From NCBI GenBank assembly GCA_036936605.1, contig JAUPFV010000005.1:153017195-153081194 (forward strand): a DNA stretch of 64,000 bases. Direction: 5' to 3'. This document shows positions 11,235 to 23,800 of the stretch, in pieces. The notes under the pieces were generated by a model. The model was not told the DNA's origin. It saw nothing but the letters and a program-made list of their open reading frames with translations, and made no database searches. The translations under genes and the position numbers were made by a program. Every line of letters begins with the position of its first letter. Position 1 is the stretch's first letter. Source of the stretch: Limnanthes douglasii subsp. nivea (lineage: Eukaryota; Streptophyta; Magnoliopsida; Brassicales; Limnanthaceae).

Positions 11235-11659
11235 AAACAGCCAAGGAAGTTTCGAGTTCTAGAGAGATAAAGCTCTGGGTGAAATTGCAGAGTGAAATTT
11301 GAAAGAGATAATGAGACAGTGAAAAGTGAATGAGAATTTATAGTAAATGTGAAAAAAGAGGAGTTGATTCCTAGGAGAATCCGAAAAGTCAGGTAATGAT
11401 TAAAAGACGGCGCTGATGTCATTATTGGAAATTAAAGAGGTAACTTGTTAAAGAAGGTGGTGCGAAATTCAAGGTGAAAAAACGGCTGGAGTGACCAATC
11501 AGGGAGTGACACGTGTCCCATTAACTCTGGCAAAAACCGTTTGAAATTTGTAACGTTTGACCTGTCCGGGTATATCCATAACTCTCTCCGAATTAAGATC
11601 CACTTCCTGTAATCGGACAGTTTTTTAGATCTTTGACAAAGACACTTGCTCAAACACCT
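11235..11659. promoter_or_regulatory. Presumed leader/promoter of the opposite-strand gene
   Basis: No supportable coding frame. It lies between the ATG of the minus-strand gene and the polypurine tract of the plus-strand element, so any promoter for that gene must lie here or in the 3' LTR. No clear TATA box was fixed. Assignment is positional. Confidence 0.35.
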
Positions 11660-11669
11660 AAAAAAGGGG
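11660..11669 (+). other. Polypurine tract of element A
   Basis: AAAAAAGGGG, followed by CTCC and then the TGATGAG start of the 3' LTR. The usual site for plus-strand priming; identified by position and composition. Confidence 0.7.
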
Positions 11670-11673
11670 CTCC

Positions 11674-12154
11674 TGATGAGTCCGAATCCAGGACATCTCC
11701 CCGGAAGGGCAGGTCATTGTAAATTCTCTCCGAGTACCGGACAGATCATTTGGACCGGACAGATCACTTCGAAACAATGTGAGCCTAAGGCTGTTCGAAC
11801 TATGACAAAAGTACTAAAAAACCTAAACACTTCCTGACTAAGCTGTCTGTCCTCCTGCTTAGAACTCATGGGTCTTTAAACATGACCCGGGTCCATTAAA
11901 CTTGACCCAAAAGCCCATAAGGGCCCAAACCTCACACTATAAATGCTCAACCACCAGCATTAACTTCGAATAATGAAAATTAACTGCTACCAAGCTGCTT
12001 AATTATCTCTCTACCTTGAAACACCCTTACACCACCGTTAAACACCCTTACACCACCGTTAAACACCCTTACACCACCGTTAAACACCCTTGTACCACTT
12101 TGATACTCCACTTAAAATTACTAACCTACCCTCGGGCTATTTTTATCCACACGA
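11674..12154 (+). repeat. 3' LTR of element A
   Basis: 481 bp, same start (TGATGAG) and same 21-bp x3 array (12019-12081) as the 5' LTR. It ends CACACGA, where the 5' copy has CACACCA. About 98 percent identical to the 5' LTR by eye. Confidence 0.9.
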
Positions 12155-12159
12155 GTAGA
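12155..12159. repeat. Target-site duplication (right) of element A
   Basis: GTAGA, identical to 1611-1615. The Copia integrase reading resumes directly after it. Confidence 0.85.
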
Positions 12160-13784
12160 GATGATGGATAAGGGCAATAACGACACATGCCATTCACTGC
12201 CTACCTCAAGAAGTGTAAGATTTTAACTCAATAGCGGGTTTTCCCACTATTAATGGTGTATATGAAAGGAAAAACCATATATTAATGAACATGGTCAAGA
12301 TCATGATTGCTCATACAAGTTTATTATATCCACTATAATGGGAATATATCAAGTGTACAACATATATCATAAACCGTTTCCCTTGTTCAGCAATAACTAA
12401 AAGACCTCATGAACTATTCAGTGGGTGTAAGCCCAACTTTAATCATTTTCATGTTTGGGGGTATCCAGGAGAAGTAAAACACGCATAAGAGAAAAATGTG
12501 GACTCTAAAATAGTTAGTTGCAGTTTTATAGGGTACCCAAAACACTCCAAGGGTTACAATTTTTTTTATCCCACTAAGCGATCTATATTTGAGATGAGAA
12601 CTGTAGTATTTTTTTAAGATATATAATTTGAGAGGAATGATTCAGATAACAATATCAATTTTGAAGAAGAATTGGAATAAATTCATGTAGTTTATGACTT
12701 TGATAGGTGACTACAATTAGATTGTCGATCGTCAATAATATGGCAAGGAATTCAGTTATAGTTCCTCTAAATTGTTTGTATGCTTAAACCTTAAATAGAT
12801 CATGTTGATGTTATTTTTATGAACAAATTCAGCAACCTCAAGAAATAGAATAAATTAATGAGCCAACATTACTAAGGTCCACTCGGGAGAGGATAAATCC
12901 AACATATTCGGACTATGTGGTATTTCTCAATGAACATAAGGGTACTTAAGCTATTATGGAAGAGGACCCAATCACTTTTCAGGATGTCATAAAGAGTTCG
13001 AACTCTAAACACTGGATGGAAGCAATGAACAATTCCGTTTGCGATCTTACCACTTTACCTTTAGGTATAAAAACACTAAAATGCAGATGGTTGTTTAAAC
13101 CAAACATGATGTTTCATGGAAAATGGAAATATATAAAGCTCGTCTTGTAGCAAAATGGTACAATCAGATTGAATGCACTGATTATACATAGACATTTTGT
13201 CCAATATCATCAATTGACTCATTCAAAAACACCATGGCTCTTGTTACTTATTTTCACTTGAAGCTTCAACAAATGGATGTTAAGACCGTATTTCTCAATG
13301 AAGACATTAAAGAAACAATTTACATGAAGTAACCTAAACATTTTGTGGTCGGAGATCCAAAATCTATGGGTTGTAAACTAAATAAATATATCTACAGGCT
13401 CAAGCATCCATCTCGTCAATAATACCACAAATTCCTAGATATTGTTATATTGTTCAGTTTTTAGGTAAACTCGGTCGAATATTATGTATACTGGAAGATC
13501 AGTGAGAGTAAAACGAGATATCTAGTTATCTATTCGAGTGACATACTCATAGCCACTAACGCTGTAGGTTTGATACAGCCACCAAAAAAATTATATCAAA
13601 GAAATTTGATAATGAAAATCTTGGGGAAGTTTCATAAGTATAAGGGATCTATATAGTAAGAAACCATATGCCTCGACAGTTGGTAGTCTCATGTATGCTC
13701 CAGTATGTAGCAGATTCATAAGTGGAATGTTGGGAAGGCACATGAGCAAAATAGGAATTTGTTATTAGAATGCAGTGTAGAGGG
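12160..13784 (+). pseudogene. Ty1/copia integrase-reverse transcriptase remnant (right half)
   Basis: Continuation of the Copia copy at 591-1610. The end of the integrase core is followed by KNVDSKIVSCSFIGYPKHS-like residues near 12490-12545. Then comes reverse transcriptase: EEDPITFQDVIKSSNS near 12960, LQQMDVKTVFLNEDIKETIYM near 13270-13330, YSSDILIATN (remnant of the YVDD box, with Tyr-Val-Asp-Asp lost) near 13535, and KPYASTVGSLMYAPVCSR near 13660-13720. Stops and shifts are frequent. The frame ends where the LTR of element C begins, before the RNase H part, which is not seen elsewhere in the window. Confidence 0.85.
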
Positions 13785-14087
13785 TGTTAAGTATGAATCT
13801 GGTTTCTTGAGAGAGAAAATAAAGAAAGTGCTTAGTTGTAGAGAGAGAAAGTAAAATAAAAAATAAGCTCTATCTAATAAAAAAATGTCACCTTTTATTC
13901 ATTGCCTCAGCCTTCATTTATAGGCGCATTACATTAGACTTAGTATAATAGAATTAGTTATACAAAAGGATAAATTTAACCCTTTATATTTACAAACAGT
14001 TTAAATACTCTCTTTCAACTATACAATTTATCACATATAACTTTAATTATATTACATTTAGGACCTTAACATTTCATATCCTTATCA
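13785..14087 (-). repeat. LTR of element C (Tat type, reversed)
   Basis: 303 bp. On the minus strand it starts TGATAAGGATATG, like the element B LTR (TGATAAGGAAATG), has CTATAAATG and an AATAAA signal, and ends CTTAACA. The flanking bases inward (14088 on) match the inverted sequence just inside the element B 3' LTR. It is therefore the 3' LTR of a minus-strand element whose interior lies to the right. No matching second LTR or target duplication was found. Confidence 0.75.
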
Positions 14088-14849
14088 GTATCCCTCATAG
14101 TTCTTATGAAGGTCAGTGAATAAGAACTGGTAATCGTCGAAAATCATGGTAGGCGAAAAATGTTTCTTGCCAAAATCTAATTTACCTCAGATTATACCTT
14201 CTCTATTCTTGTCAAAATGATTTATCTCAATCAATTGTTGTCCTCGAATAAAAGCACATTCAGATTTACCTCGAATATAATTCGTTTATCAACTAATTCA
14301 AGAATGTCATGTCATATTCTTGTCGTCCTCGAATGAACTCGTACACATGTTTACCTCGAAACTAGCTTGACCCTTTCTTCACGTTTCGAATATTCATACG
14401 TAGAATCATGAGTTGGACTTCTCGTAACGGTTAGAAACATTTGGAATTGTCTAATACACATGCGATGACCCACTAGGTCTTCCATTACATCTGACAGCTA
14501 ACAGATGTCACATTATTTCTTTACAAGGAACCGTTTGATATTCCATCTTTCTACCCAATAATAATCATTACCTCTTCCACTTCTCTCACAATTCTCTCTC
14601 TCTCTCTCTCTCTCATTTCCTTTATGAATACTTCTCTCACCCATTATTTGTCTTTCACAAATACCTTTTGAAAATAGAAACCAACTTTTTCCTGAGAGAA
14701 TCCTTAGATATTTTCACATGAAAAACTCAATTTCTTGGCTACCGTCCCTACAAAATTCATATATCCCAGCCAACCTTCAAACTTTATGAACTAATTTAAA
14801 GATTCTTCTTCATCTAAGTTTATGAAAAAAAATACCTAAGTACTAAAAC
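14088..14849. other. Element C sub-LTR region with CT microsatellite
   Basis: No coding frame. It holds several imperfect repeats around the words 'TTTACCTCGAA' and a (CT)n run at about 14592-14614. By comparison with element B it is the leader of the opposite-strand gene that starts near 14850. Confidence 0.5.
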
Positions 14850-17660
14850 ACCCATTTTTGGATTTTATGATTACTTGTGTATCAGTGAGAGGGCTACTAA
14901 ATACAAAGCTGCAGGGGTAATAGACAATTCTACTCAATTTTCAACCAAAACTATTGTTTACTGTAATTTCAATCCCAATCAGAGTTCCCATGAGTTTCCA
15001 AGTTCATCCAAACCAGAAAGAATCCCTTCACCGATATCTCCTCGACAATTATCTTCACCATCACAACTCTAACATATTTTACCAACAAATTCTTCACAAG
15101 CAGTGCCTCGAAATTGTTCTCCAATACTTTCTAGCTTCAAATATGTTTCTCCTCAAAAGAATAGCAAAGTAACACAAAGTTCATCCACTCACAGAAGATC
15201 AATAAAAGTTTCGTCACCCATTAACTTTAATCCACCTTGAACATCACGCAAGGTAACTTCTCAAATTCAGCTAACAATTTATCTTTCCTAAAATTTTCTT
15301 GTTAAAAAGAAAGCATTCATAGTTATGAGAGACGTTAAGGCTGACAACACTTCTCAAAACATCACCAATAACCCTACACCACCATATCCTCCCTTGAGGG
15401 AGATTGGTGAGACCAATGTGGAGTCACAATAAACTCATTCGAATACAGAAGAAGAAAATCCAGTGTCGAACCCGAATCCTCCTCGACTAATAGATAAAGC
15501 TTCTAAAGAAGAAGCTGACTCAGATACAACAATGTTAAACGTCGAGGATAAAAGAAGTAGTGTTGCATCTTATACAGAAGATAACACTTCGAAGAAATGA
15601 GAAACTGAGAGAATAAATAAGAAAAAGAATGCTCCATTTGAAATTCTTGAGAATGTTATTGCCTCGATAAATGTGAATTTAAAACCACTTCTCCCCTAAT
15701 ACACCATGGCGCTGAAAAATGTGCCATATATCTATTATAGTAAAACTCAAGTTGGTCATCTAAAAAATAACGGGGAATGCCAGACAACATAATGGTTCGA
15801 TTACCAATAGAAAGTGAAACTCTACTAGATTGTAAAGTGGATTAATTGGTGGTCTATCATGTGATCATCAATTAGGGTCTTCGGTTCCCAATGGATCCAA
15901 TAATAATGGAGTACTTCGAACTCCTAAACCTCTTTCCTACATAAGAAACACCAAATTTATGGTTCACACTCTTGTAGGTAATAATGGCTTCAAAAGTAAG
16001 CCAAATCCCTATTTTCATCAAAGACTTCATCGCCATAACTGGACTTTTGGAAGGACCAATACTGCATTTCTACTATAGTACATACTAACGATTTTAAAAT
16101 TATTGACGATTTGCTCGAAGCTGACAAATTCTAGAAATAAAGATTGGTCTTTATATCTGGATCTTTGAAGAATGCGAAAGAGATATCCGAAGAGAATCTT
16201 TCAAAGCTCAACCTTATTTGGAGAAGCAACAATAAGGTCTCTTATCCTTTCTTCTTATCTTTTATGGCTAAAATAAATTTTTTACATGTATTGCTAGTGT
16301 ACTCAGGAATTTTGAAGAGGTACAGTGGTCGAAAGAATGAGGCACTAGATATTTTTTCCAAGTTGGAAACTTGGGAAGAAAAGACATGGGGAAATACATC
16401 AGCTTTTTAACCTATAAACTTCATCACTAGTCATATATAGAGGATCTCCCTGGGTGCCGACCTCCCCGAAAATTTAATGGAGCCACCAAACACATAACTT
16501 GTTGTGAAGCGATTGTTAGCACTTGACAACAAGGTTATTTTACATGTGTGAAACAGATCTGATAATCATCTACCCTTGAAAAAGAAAAGGAAAAATACAA
16601 AATCAGCTATTACATTTGGTGCTAGCCCTTCAAATAAACGAAACCACAAAAGAAGAAGACTAAGACCAAAAGGAAAGAAACTAAAGTTAACACTCCAACA
16701 ATCAAAGAATGATTCGAGGTTGAACCTTCTTTAGAAAGAAAGAAAACTATTGCCTTAAAGAAAAAGAGCACTTCGAAAACTTCACCTTCTAAGAGAACAT
16801 AAAAGAATTATGAAGAAGCTATCTTAGAAGTGCCTTCTGTCGAAGCTGAAGAACTGCAGTAGAAGATCACCGAGGAGAAACTTCAAATGGAAGATCATCA
16901 AAGATAAACTGCAGTGGAAGATCACCAAATAGATGACCATTTCGTGATGATCCCATGAGTGCAAAGAAGCTTCAAGACTCTACAAGGATATGGATCCAAG
17001 GGTTCGACAGATACAAGAACAACTTCAACAAATTGGCCATCATGTTATTGCTCATCTTTTACCTAAAATTCTGAAATCAGATACTCCACTGCCTTCCTCA
17101 TCTTCTTTCATGCCTTACAATAATCAAATATTTATCCCTGTCCAAGATCCATACGAAAAAGTTTTACTTTCACTACAAACGTTTTCCAATCTTTAAACAA
17201 CAACAAAAAAACTGTACATAGAAGTAAATTCTTCTCGAAGGTATTTGGAAACTATAGCTAAGGATATGGTCCAATATAAAAAAAATGCTGTTGCAGAGAA
17301 AAAGACGAGAGAAATATTTGGTAGACAAATCGAGAAGCAATTTCACGTATTCTAAAATATCATCTATGATCAACAAACAAAAGAGCTCAAGACTTATCAT
17401 CAGGCTGAGATGGATTAAATTCGAACTAAACATGAAAGAGAGATATCCGAGGAACATAAAAAATACTCATCTCTTCAAGAATCTCCTAAACCATAGCAAA
17501 TGAGAAAATAAAAGGCTAACTGATGATATGGATGCACTCAAGAGGACACTCGATAAAGAAAAGGAAACCGCTGTACAAATTACCAAAACTCAGTGTAGAC
17601 TAGACACCTTAGTTGTGCGAGTGACACTATCAATGAAGAGGCTTTTATTTCAGTTGGTAT
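14850..17660 (+). pseudogene. Element C opposite-strand gene (PF04195-like), decayed
   Basis: Read on the plus strand, that is, opposite to the element. Homology to the matching gene of element B is clear through frame changes. DYLCISERATKYKAAG near 14868 corresponds to DYFYISERAE..RAAG in B; ALKNVPYIYYSKTQV near 15715 corresponds to ALKNVPYTYYKEIQA; LGLRFPMDPIIMEYFELLNL and DFKIIDDLLEADKF (about 15870-16135) match the core; the SGSLKNAKEISEENLSKLNLIW segment precedes the conserved intron position; a Lys/Glu-rich coiled coil follows to about 17660. Many stops. Gag-pol of this element, expected to the right on the minus strand, is missing. Confidence 0.75.
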
Positions 17661-18060
17661 AGGAAAGAAGGATCAACAACTGCACCTAGGCCAAAAGGTT
17701 TTCTCTTAAGACCAATGCTAGATATGGAGGCTATAGCTAAACACAAAAAACTGTACATACCCAAGCAACATAAATTAAAACGGCTTTGATATCAGAGCCA
17801 CCGTCACCCACGGGTGGCTTACATAATCGCCACATGTCACCCAACCGTTATAATTTTTGACATACGTAATCATAATGCGCCATACGTCACCATAATTACA
17901 CATTATAGATGATAACCGCTCTGCATCATCTACACTGTTTACTTCATTGATTTTATGATATAACAGATAAGTTATGAACTAAATAATGTATATACTGATG
18001 AATACACGATATACATTGTAACTTATCTTCTGTAATAAATAAAAATTGACTACTTGGCAC
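17661..18060. other. Unassigned junction between elements C and D
   Basis: No gene seen. It contains a small inverted pair GCCACC/GGTGGC around 17803-17823 and several CATACGT words. It marks the point where two truncated Tat elements meet, so it may be a deletion or recombination junction, or a small unrelated insertion. Confidence 0.35.
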
Positions 18061-18114
18061 TTTCTTTGTTAGTTTTCCCATAATAGTGAGTAAGGTGGTA
18101 AATGATATAAAATA

Positions 18115-18234
18115 CCTTGGATGACCCAAGGACTTGGAAAAATATGAGGAGAAAATAAAACAAATACCTTGTCTATGCCAAGACTTGTGCAAAACATCTG
18201 ATTCATATAAACAAAATGCCTTATACATGATAAG
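18115..18234. repeat. Three hairpin repeats, 52-bp period, in the element D spacer
   Basis: Hairpins begin at 18115 (CCTTGG/CCAAGG), 18167 (CTTG/CAAG) and 18219 (CTTAT/ATAAG), each followed by ACTTG. The loop and flank sequence drifts, but both arms change together. They occupy the place of the two palindromes at 8110-8213 of element A. Confidence 0.75.
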
Positions 18235-18249
18235 AACTTGCACAACTAC

Positions 18250-20211
18250 ATAAAAACTTGTTGGCCTTATGGCTCGTTCCCACCGACATCTCCTTCTTCC
18301 TTTTCTTTTAGAATCCCATATTTGAAGTCTCTTTCATCACTATCACCGGGTGAATGTTCAGAGAGTCCCACTTGACCGGGTAGAGGCATATCATGGGGAA
18401 ATAAATCCTTTACGACATGTCTTTACAAAAATCCTGTGGCAAGTGTGGGAATGTTTTATGGAACTCCAGCACCATATCCGATTTGACTGACTTATCTCTC
18501 TTTTTAAGAAATCTATCACCACATCGATATATGCATATATAGCATCTCTAGAAACTTGGGAGGATTTAGCCTTGAGAGAAGCAATTTCATCATTTTTTTT
18601 CTTGATAAGAGCATATTGATTTTTCTAAGAGTTCAATGTTAGCTCTGTCATCAATTTGGTGACTCTTTAATGAGGCAATCTCCTCGGAACTGGATGCCTA
18701 CAGACTCATGTAATCAGCTTGTAACTTTTCACGATCTAATTTTACCTGGAAAAGCTCATCTCTAACAGATTTTACGTCTCCAATTAGACTTTCAACCTTG
18801 TTATTTTGTTCCTCAATTGAACTCTTCAAATTTTGATTGTCGTCCTGAATAGAAGTGGTGTCTTTAATTTGAGATCTTATTTGTCGCTCCAATTACACGA
18901 CTGGCCTCAAATACCCCAAAACTGAATACCTTAACACATCGTTCTCCTTTGATAATTCAAAGGGATCCCCGTCGAATACCATAGTAGTTGCGGTACTTGT
19001 TGACTCATGGAAGTCAGTCTTAAAGGCTTCAAAGTTGATAGCCCCTATACCTCCAATCACGTCAGCATCACCAAATATCTGCTTCTCAGAAAAAGGAAGT
19101 AGTAGAGAATGAGGGTCAGACACCATGGCTACTAGAGGATCAACAACAAGGATTGTTGGACAAAGAATTTCTGAATGGAGGACTAACTCCGAATGATTTG
19201 AAGTTTTCTTATTCTTCTTGTCTAATTTATTGCTGCCATGTTTACCCCTTCTTAGCACTTTCTTCTTCTTGGGCACGAGAGATATGGAAGGCACCTCATT
19301 TTCCCCAACTGTAGCAGCAAAAGTGTCCAATAAGGATGAGTAAATTTCATCTGGTTGTCCCCCATTTCCACCCTCATTGGCACACTGTGATGATCCTCAT
19401 TTATTATTTTATCTTTATTTTGATGGCCAGGGGCTATATTCCTAGTGAGAAGATGTAACTTACCATCAGCCGTGGCAGCCCTCTTAAGATTGATAACATG
19501 CTGAGGAGGAATGCAGAACTGCCCCCATGTCAGCTCCTGAACGGGATGAGTCCTCTAAAGACGGGTTTGAAAGTTGGCATGCGTGAAGTGTTTATGAAAA
19601 CCATTGGACCATTGTCCCATGGGCATCAAAATATTGGACATTATTGAAACCATGATACATGCCAACAATGAGAACCAAGAGTTTGGGCTAGCCTGGCTTG
19701 GGTACAACCTCACCAAGCTAAAATACCTCATAATCTCAAGATCCAATGGAAACTGAAGGCCCCAGTTGAGAACATTGATATAAACTACAAGTTCCCCAAC
19801 ATCACAATTCATTGGAGTCTCTCCGGGTTGGGGAAGACAACAATTTTTATACTCCCCGTTTGGCTCAAATAACTTCTAATTAGGATTTTTAGAAATAAAC
19901 GTAAGATATTTTATCCATGGCTAAATGATACTTAACACTAACCTTGGTGAAATTGGGTCAAACATATCCGACAAGTGATGGAAGAAAATGTTCAGATTAT
20001 TTTGAAAGGGCTTTATTTTTTCCCTTTACATCACCAACTTGTGGGGACTTCAAATTTGTCTTCATTGTTGGCCTCAAAGTTTCACTAGTCTAACCAGATT
20101 TCTCGAGGGAAGAGTCTTCACTATCATTTTTCATGTTTTCATCCATAACTTTAGGACTAGATCCCAAAAACCTGGTAGGCTGAGCCGATGAGCTCTAATG
20201 TTTTCCACCTC
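18250..20211 (-). pseudogene. Element D opposite-strand gene, 3' part
   Basis: Minus-strand remnant. Near 19555-19812 is the PF04195-like core: VLNWGLQFPLDLEIMRYFSLVRLYPSQ, then ACIMVSIMSN. It jumps straight to QWSNGFHKHFTHANF, the counterpart of NWENRFHKAFTNGN of element A, so the middle of the core and the intron have been deleted. Downstream are a Lys-rich basic patch (about 19270), an acidic segment, an in-frame stop at 18893-18895 and a coiled coil (about 18600-18890). The 5' part continues beyond element B at 29364-29877. Confidence 0.75.
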
Positions 20212-20216
20212 AGGAT
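20212..20216. repeat. Target-site duplication (left) of element B
   Basis: AGGAT before the 5' LTR; repeated at 29359-29363 after the 3' LTR. Confidence 0.85.
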
Positions 20217-20520
20217 TGATAAGGAAATGAGACTTCAAAGACTGAAATGTAAAGAATAAAATAGCTTATGACACATTGTAAAATTATAAGAAAGAATTTA
20301 TATGTTGTATTTTAGTTAGGGGCTACTATGTAATTATCTCATTATTGTATGTGTTAAGCCTTTGCGCCTCTATATAAAGGCCAAGACGGCTCAAATAAAG
20401 AGGTCGGATTTTTGAGTTTGATATTCTAAGTACTCTAATTTCCTCTCTCTAGAATCTATTCCTCTCTCTACAATCACTTGTCTCTCATCAACTAAAGTAG
20501 TTCAGATTATCAAACTCCCA
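20217..20520 (+). repeat. 5' LTR of element B
   Basis: 304 bp, TGATAAGG to CTCCCA. TATA-like CTATATAAAGG lies near 20370 and an AATAAAGAGG polyadenylation-type word near 20395. Followed by AAT and the primer site. Confidence 0.85.
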
Positions 20521-20523
20521 AAT

Positions 20524-20540
20524 TGGCGACTCAATTGGGG
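20524..20540 (+). other. Primer-binding site of element B
   Basis: TGGCGACTCAATTGGGG at the same spacing from the LTR as in element A. Closer than A to the TGGCGACTC start described for Ogre-type elements. Confidence 0.65.
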
Positions 20541-20876
20541 ACGATCAACGACTGGTGTCAATTTTACTAGTTCAAATTTTACTAATCTTGAAAAAACTAT
20601 TTAAAAGCTTGCATTGAATCTAGAAAACAACCTGTTGGTCCGATCAGCTGTTGAAACGCTGAGAAAAGATTTAGAAAAGACAGATGATATACAAGAAAAG
20701 TCTACTCCGATTAACCAAACTCAATATGAGATAGAGCTGTGAATGAATCAGCTTCTAGATAAGATAAATGCTCTAAACGAGAAATACGATCAGAGAGAGC
20801 ATGAAATTTAGTCAGCAAGGCTGAACTCCGAGGTAAGGCATATTAACGATCAAAATGATGCTGGTGGATAATCTGA

Positions 20877-23800
20877 TTGATCTTGCACTCATCGTCAAGT
20901 CAAAAGCGAATCGAAAAGGCGCGTTTCGAGGCGCCAAAAGAGCGGCATTCATCTAAAAAAGAAAAGAAAGATAAACAATGGTATGTTACATCTAGTGATG
21001 AGGAGGTTGAAAGCTCAGGATCGAATTTTAAAATATATCGAGGCTCTTCGAAAGAAGAGAAGGAGCAACCTCGCAAATCTAAGAAAGAGCATAGAGATAA
21101 AAGAGATAGTGTACCTTGATATTTGAGGGAGTCTAACTGGCGGGGCCACACGAGGATGCAGTGGTCATTGGGGCAAAAACTTTTGGCGTTGAGATTCGAC
21201 GCATATTGATATATACTAGGAGTTCTGAAAATATCCTATATAAAGCTACTTATAACAGGATGCATAATCCTCCTCAGATTTCACAATCAGAGCGCACCAT
21301 CATCGGTTTTACTAGAGTAACTGCTCATGTTATAGGATAATTCTAGGGGGAGGTAATAGTGGGAAGAAGACCTTTTAAGAAGAAGATTCAAGTGTTTTTT
21401 TATGGTAGTGGACTGTTCAACGAGCTATAATCCCATTTTTTGGAAGATCCTAGTTGTCAATGATGTATGGCGTCGTATCAACAATCCATCAATGTTTCAA
21501 ATATGTCGTCGAAGACCGTGTATGGGTCGTTAGAAGCGACCAAAAGGTTGTCAGCGAATGTTATGCCATTGTGCTTCGGATTTGAAAAATTCATCAGTTA
21601 TGATATGATGAATGAATATCAATCAAGGGGGTGGACCTTAGATTATGTGGAAAGGGTTGACGATCTGAGGGAAATCCTAGGATCATTGACAGTAAGTGAG
21701 GAAATAGAGGAATATACTTTTTCTAAGGGGAGAGTACTTCGAATAGGAACCTTACTGACCCCAATTCTACGTCAACAACTCTTAGAATTTTATCCCATAA
21801 TCTAGATGTTTTCACTTGGAAAATAGAGGACGTGATAGAAGTACCAATTGAAGTAATCGGCCATAGCCTAGCTATAAACCTAATGGTGAAACCTGTTATT
21901 CAAAAAAGGCAGACATTTTTAGTATAAAAAGTAGGCATTTTCAGCAGAAAATATAGAAGCTATTGTTTCCAAAGTGGATCGGTTATCCAAGGTCAGGCAT
22001 ATAAGAGAGTCACAATATCCTTTATGGACAGCGAATCCAGTTTTGGTTAAGAAGAAAAATGGGAAGTGAAGAATGTGTGTTGATTTTACAGACTTAAATC
22101 GAGCCTACCCCAAAAACCCATTTCTTGTTCCTTGGATAGACCAACTGATTGACTCTACTTCAGGAATTAAAATATTGACATTTATGGATGATTTTGCAGG
22201 ATATAATCAGATTCGAATGGATCCAAAGGATCAATAATGCACCACCTTCATCATAGATAGAGGCTTGCATTGTTATAAAGTGATGCCTTTTGGATTAAAA
22301 AATTTTGGGGCCACATACCAGAGATTAATGAACAAAGTGTTCGCTACTCAGATTGGAAAAAAATATAGAGGTATATATTGATGATATATTGGTAAAAATC
22401 TTAGCAGACAACGCATTTGGACGATTTAGAGGAGACATTTTTGAATCTAAGGGCAATAAGGCTGAAGCTAAATCTAGAAAAATCTACTTTTGGAGTTCGA
22501 TCAGGAAACTTTCTTGCCTATGTTATCAATGAAAATGGGATTGAAGCTGATTTAGAGTAGTTAAAAGTTGTAGTGTCTATGAAATCGCCTCGAACTATAA
22601 AAAAAGTGGAAATTTTGACACGAAGGTTAGCAGCACTTAACAGATTTATTTCTAGATTTTATGTGGAATGTTTCCCTTTCTTTCAAGCGTTACGAAGACC
22701 AAAAAAATTGAGTAAATCTCGGATTGTGAAACAGTTTTTACAAACATTAAGGGCTTGTTATCATCACTAAAAATATTATCCAAGACTCGAAGTGGAGAGC
22801 ACCTCTTTTTATACATTGCGGTATCAGAATTTGCAGTAAGTGCAGTATTAATAAGTGAAGATACAGGAATTCCAACGTCGGTGTACTTCGTCAGCAAAAT
22901 TTTAGTGGCACATTAAAAGAGTTATTTGAAGCTCGAAATATTAGCATTGGCATTAGTGGTGGCTGGTAGAAAAATACATCCTTATTTTCAAGCTCATACC
23001 ATCGAAGTTTGAACCTCGTTTCCATTAAAGAATATTTTGCAACGACCTGATATCTCAGGGAGAATAACTAAGTGGTCAGTGGAATTGGGGGATTTTGATG
23101 TTATTTTTTCACCTCGAACGACAATTAAAGCACAAGATTTGGCAGATTACCTTGTTGAATTTCATTCAAGCACATTAGACAAAGAAGTTAGCAAAAACAT
23201 CTTGCCAGTTAATTCGATGTGGATTGTTTGAAGAGATGAAGGTTCTAGTATTATAAGATGCAGTGTTGAAGTTCAATTGGTTACTCTATCGGGAGAAACA
23301 ATGTTTCAATTCATTAAATTTGGTTTATATGCGTCGAACAATGAGTCCGAATATGAAGCCGTTATAGCTGGATTGAGACTTGCAAAGATATAAGGTGCAA
23401 TTTCGGTACGACTAGAGACAGATTACCAATTAGTAGTAAATCAAGTGTCTGGAGTTTTCGAAGTAAAAAAAGACCATGTAATTTTATATCTTCGAGAGCT
23501 TCGGAGCCTGATACTTTTATTTGATCATGTTGTTGTAGATCATATCAATCGAGGGAATAACATGGTTGCTGATTCATTAACAGCTGTTGCATACAAGGAA
23601 GAATATCCTTGGATTTTATTACAAGAAAACCCATTGATTTAACCCATTCAGACCAGTATAAACCTATTGAAGAACTGTTTGTGACTCCTAATACAGTCCG
23701 ATGCGACTGGAGAACTGATATTTTGAGTTTTTTTTTATTAGAGGAGAGTTTCCTGAAGATACAAAATTGGCCAAAATATTGCGAGGCAATGCTTTTGGTT

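Larger units (their letters stand above)
1616..12154 (+). mobile_element. Element A: Tat-lineage Ty3/gypsy LTR retrotransposon, nearly complete
   Basis: A 10.5 kb element with two similar LTRs (1616-2094 and 11674-12154), a 5-bp target duplication, a primer-binding site and a polypurine tract. Plus-strand frames for gag, protease, reverse transcriptase, RNase H, a second RNase H and integrase are followed by a convergent minus-strand gene. The second RNase H-like domain between RNase H and integrase, plus the opposite-strand gene next to the 3' LTR, place it in the Tat group (relatives: RIRE2, Grande, Ogre, Retand). The LTRs differ at only about nine places by my eye count, so insertion is recent. 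It is nevertheless non-autonomous because of several stops and single-base frameshifts. It inserted into the integrase region of an older Copia copy. Confidence 0.92.

Noticed and set aside
13785..14071. Solo Copia LTR bounded by TGTTAAG and CTTAACA
   Set aside because: The similarity of the preceding TGATAAGGATATG start and inner flank to element B shows it is a Tat LTR starting at 14087; no target duplication supports the shorter limits.
17953..18243. Minus-strand frame beside element D
   Set aside because: It covers the 52-bp hairpin repeats of the spacer; no homologue in the equivalent spacer of element A.
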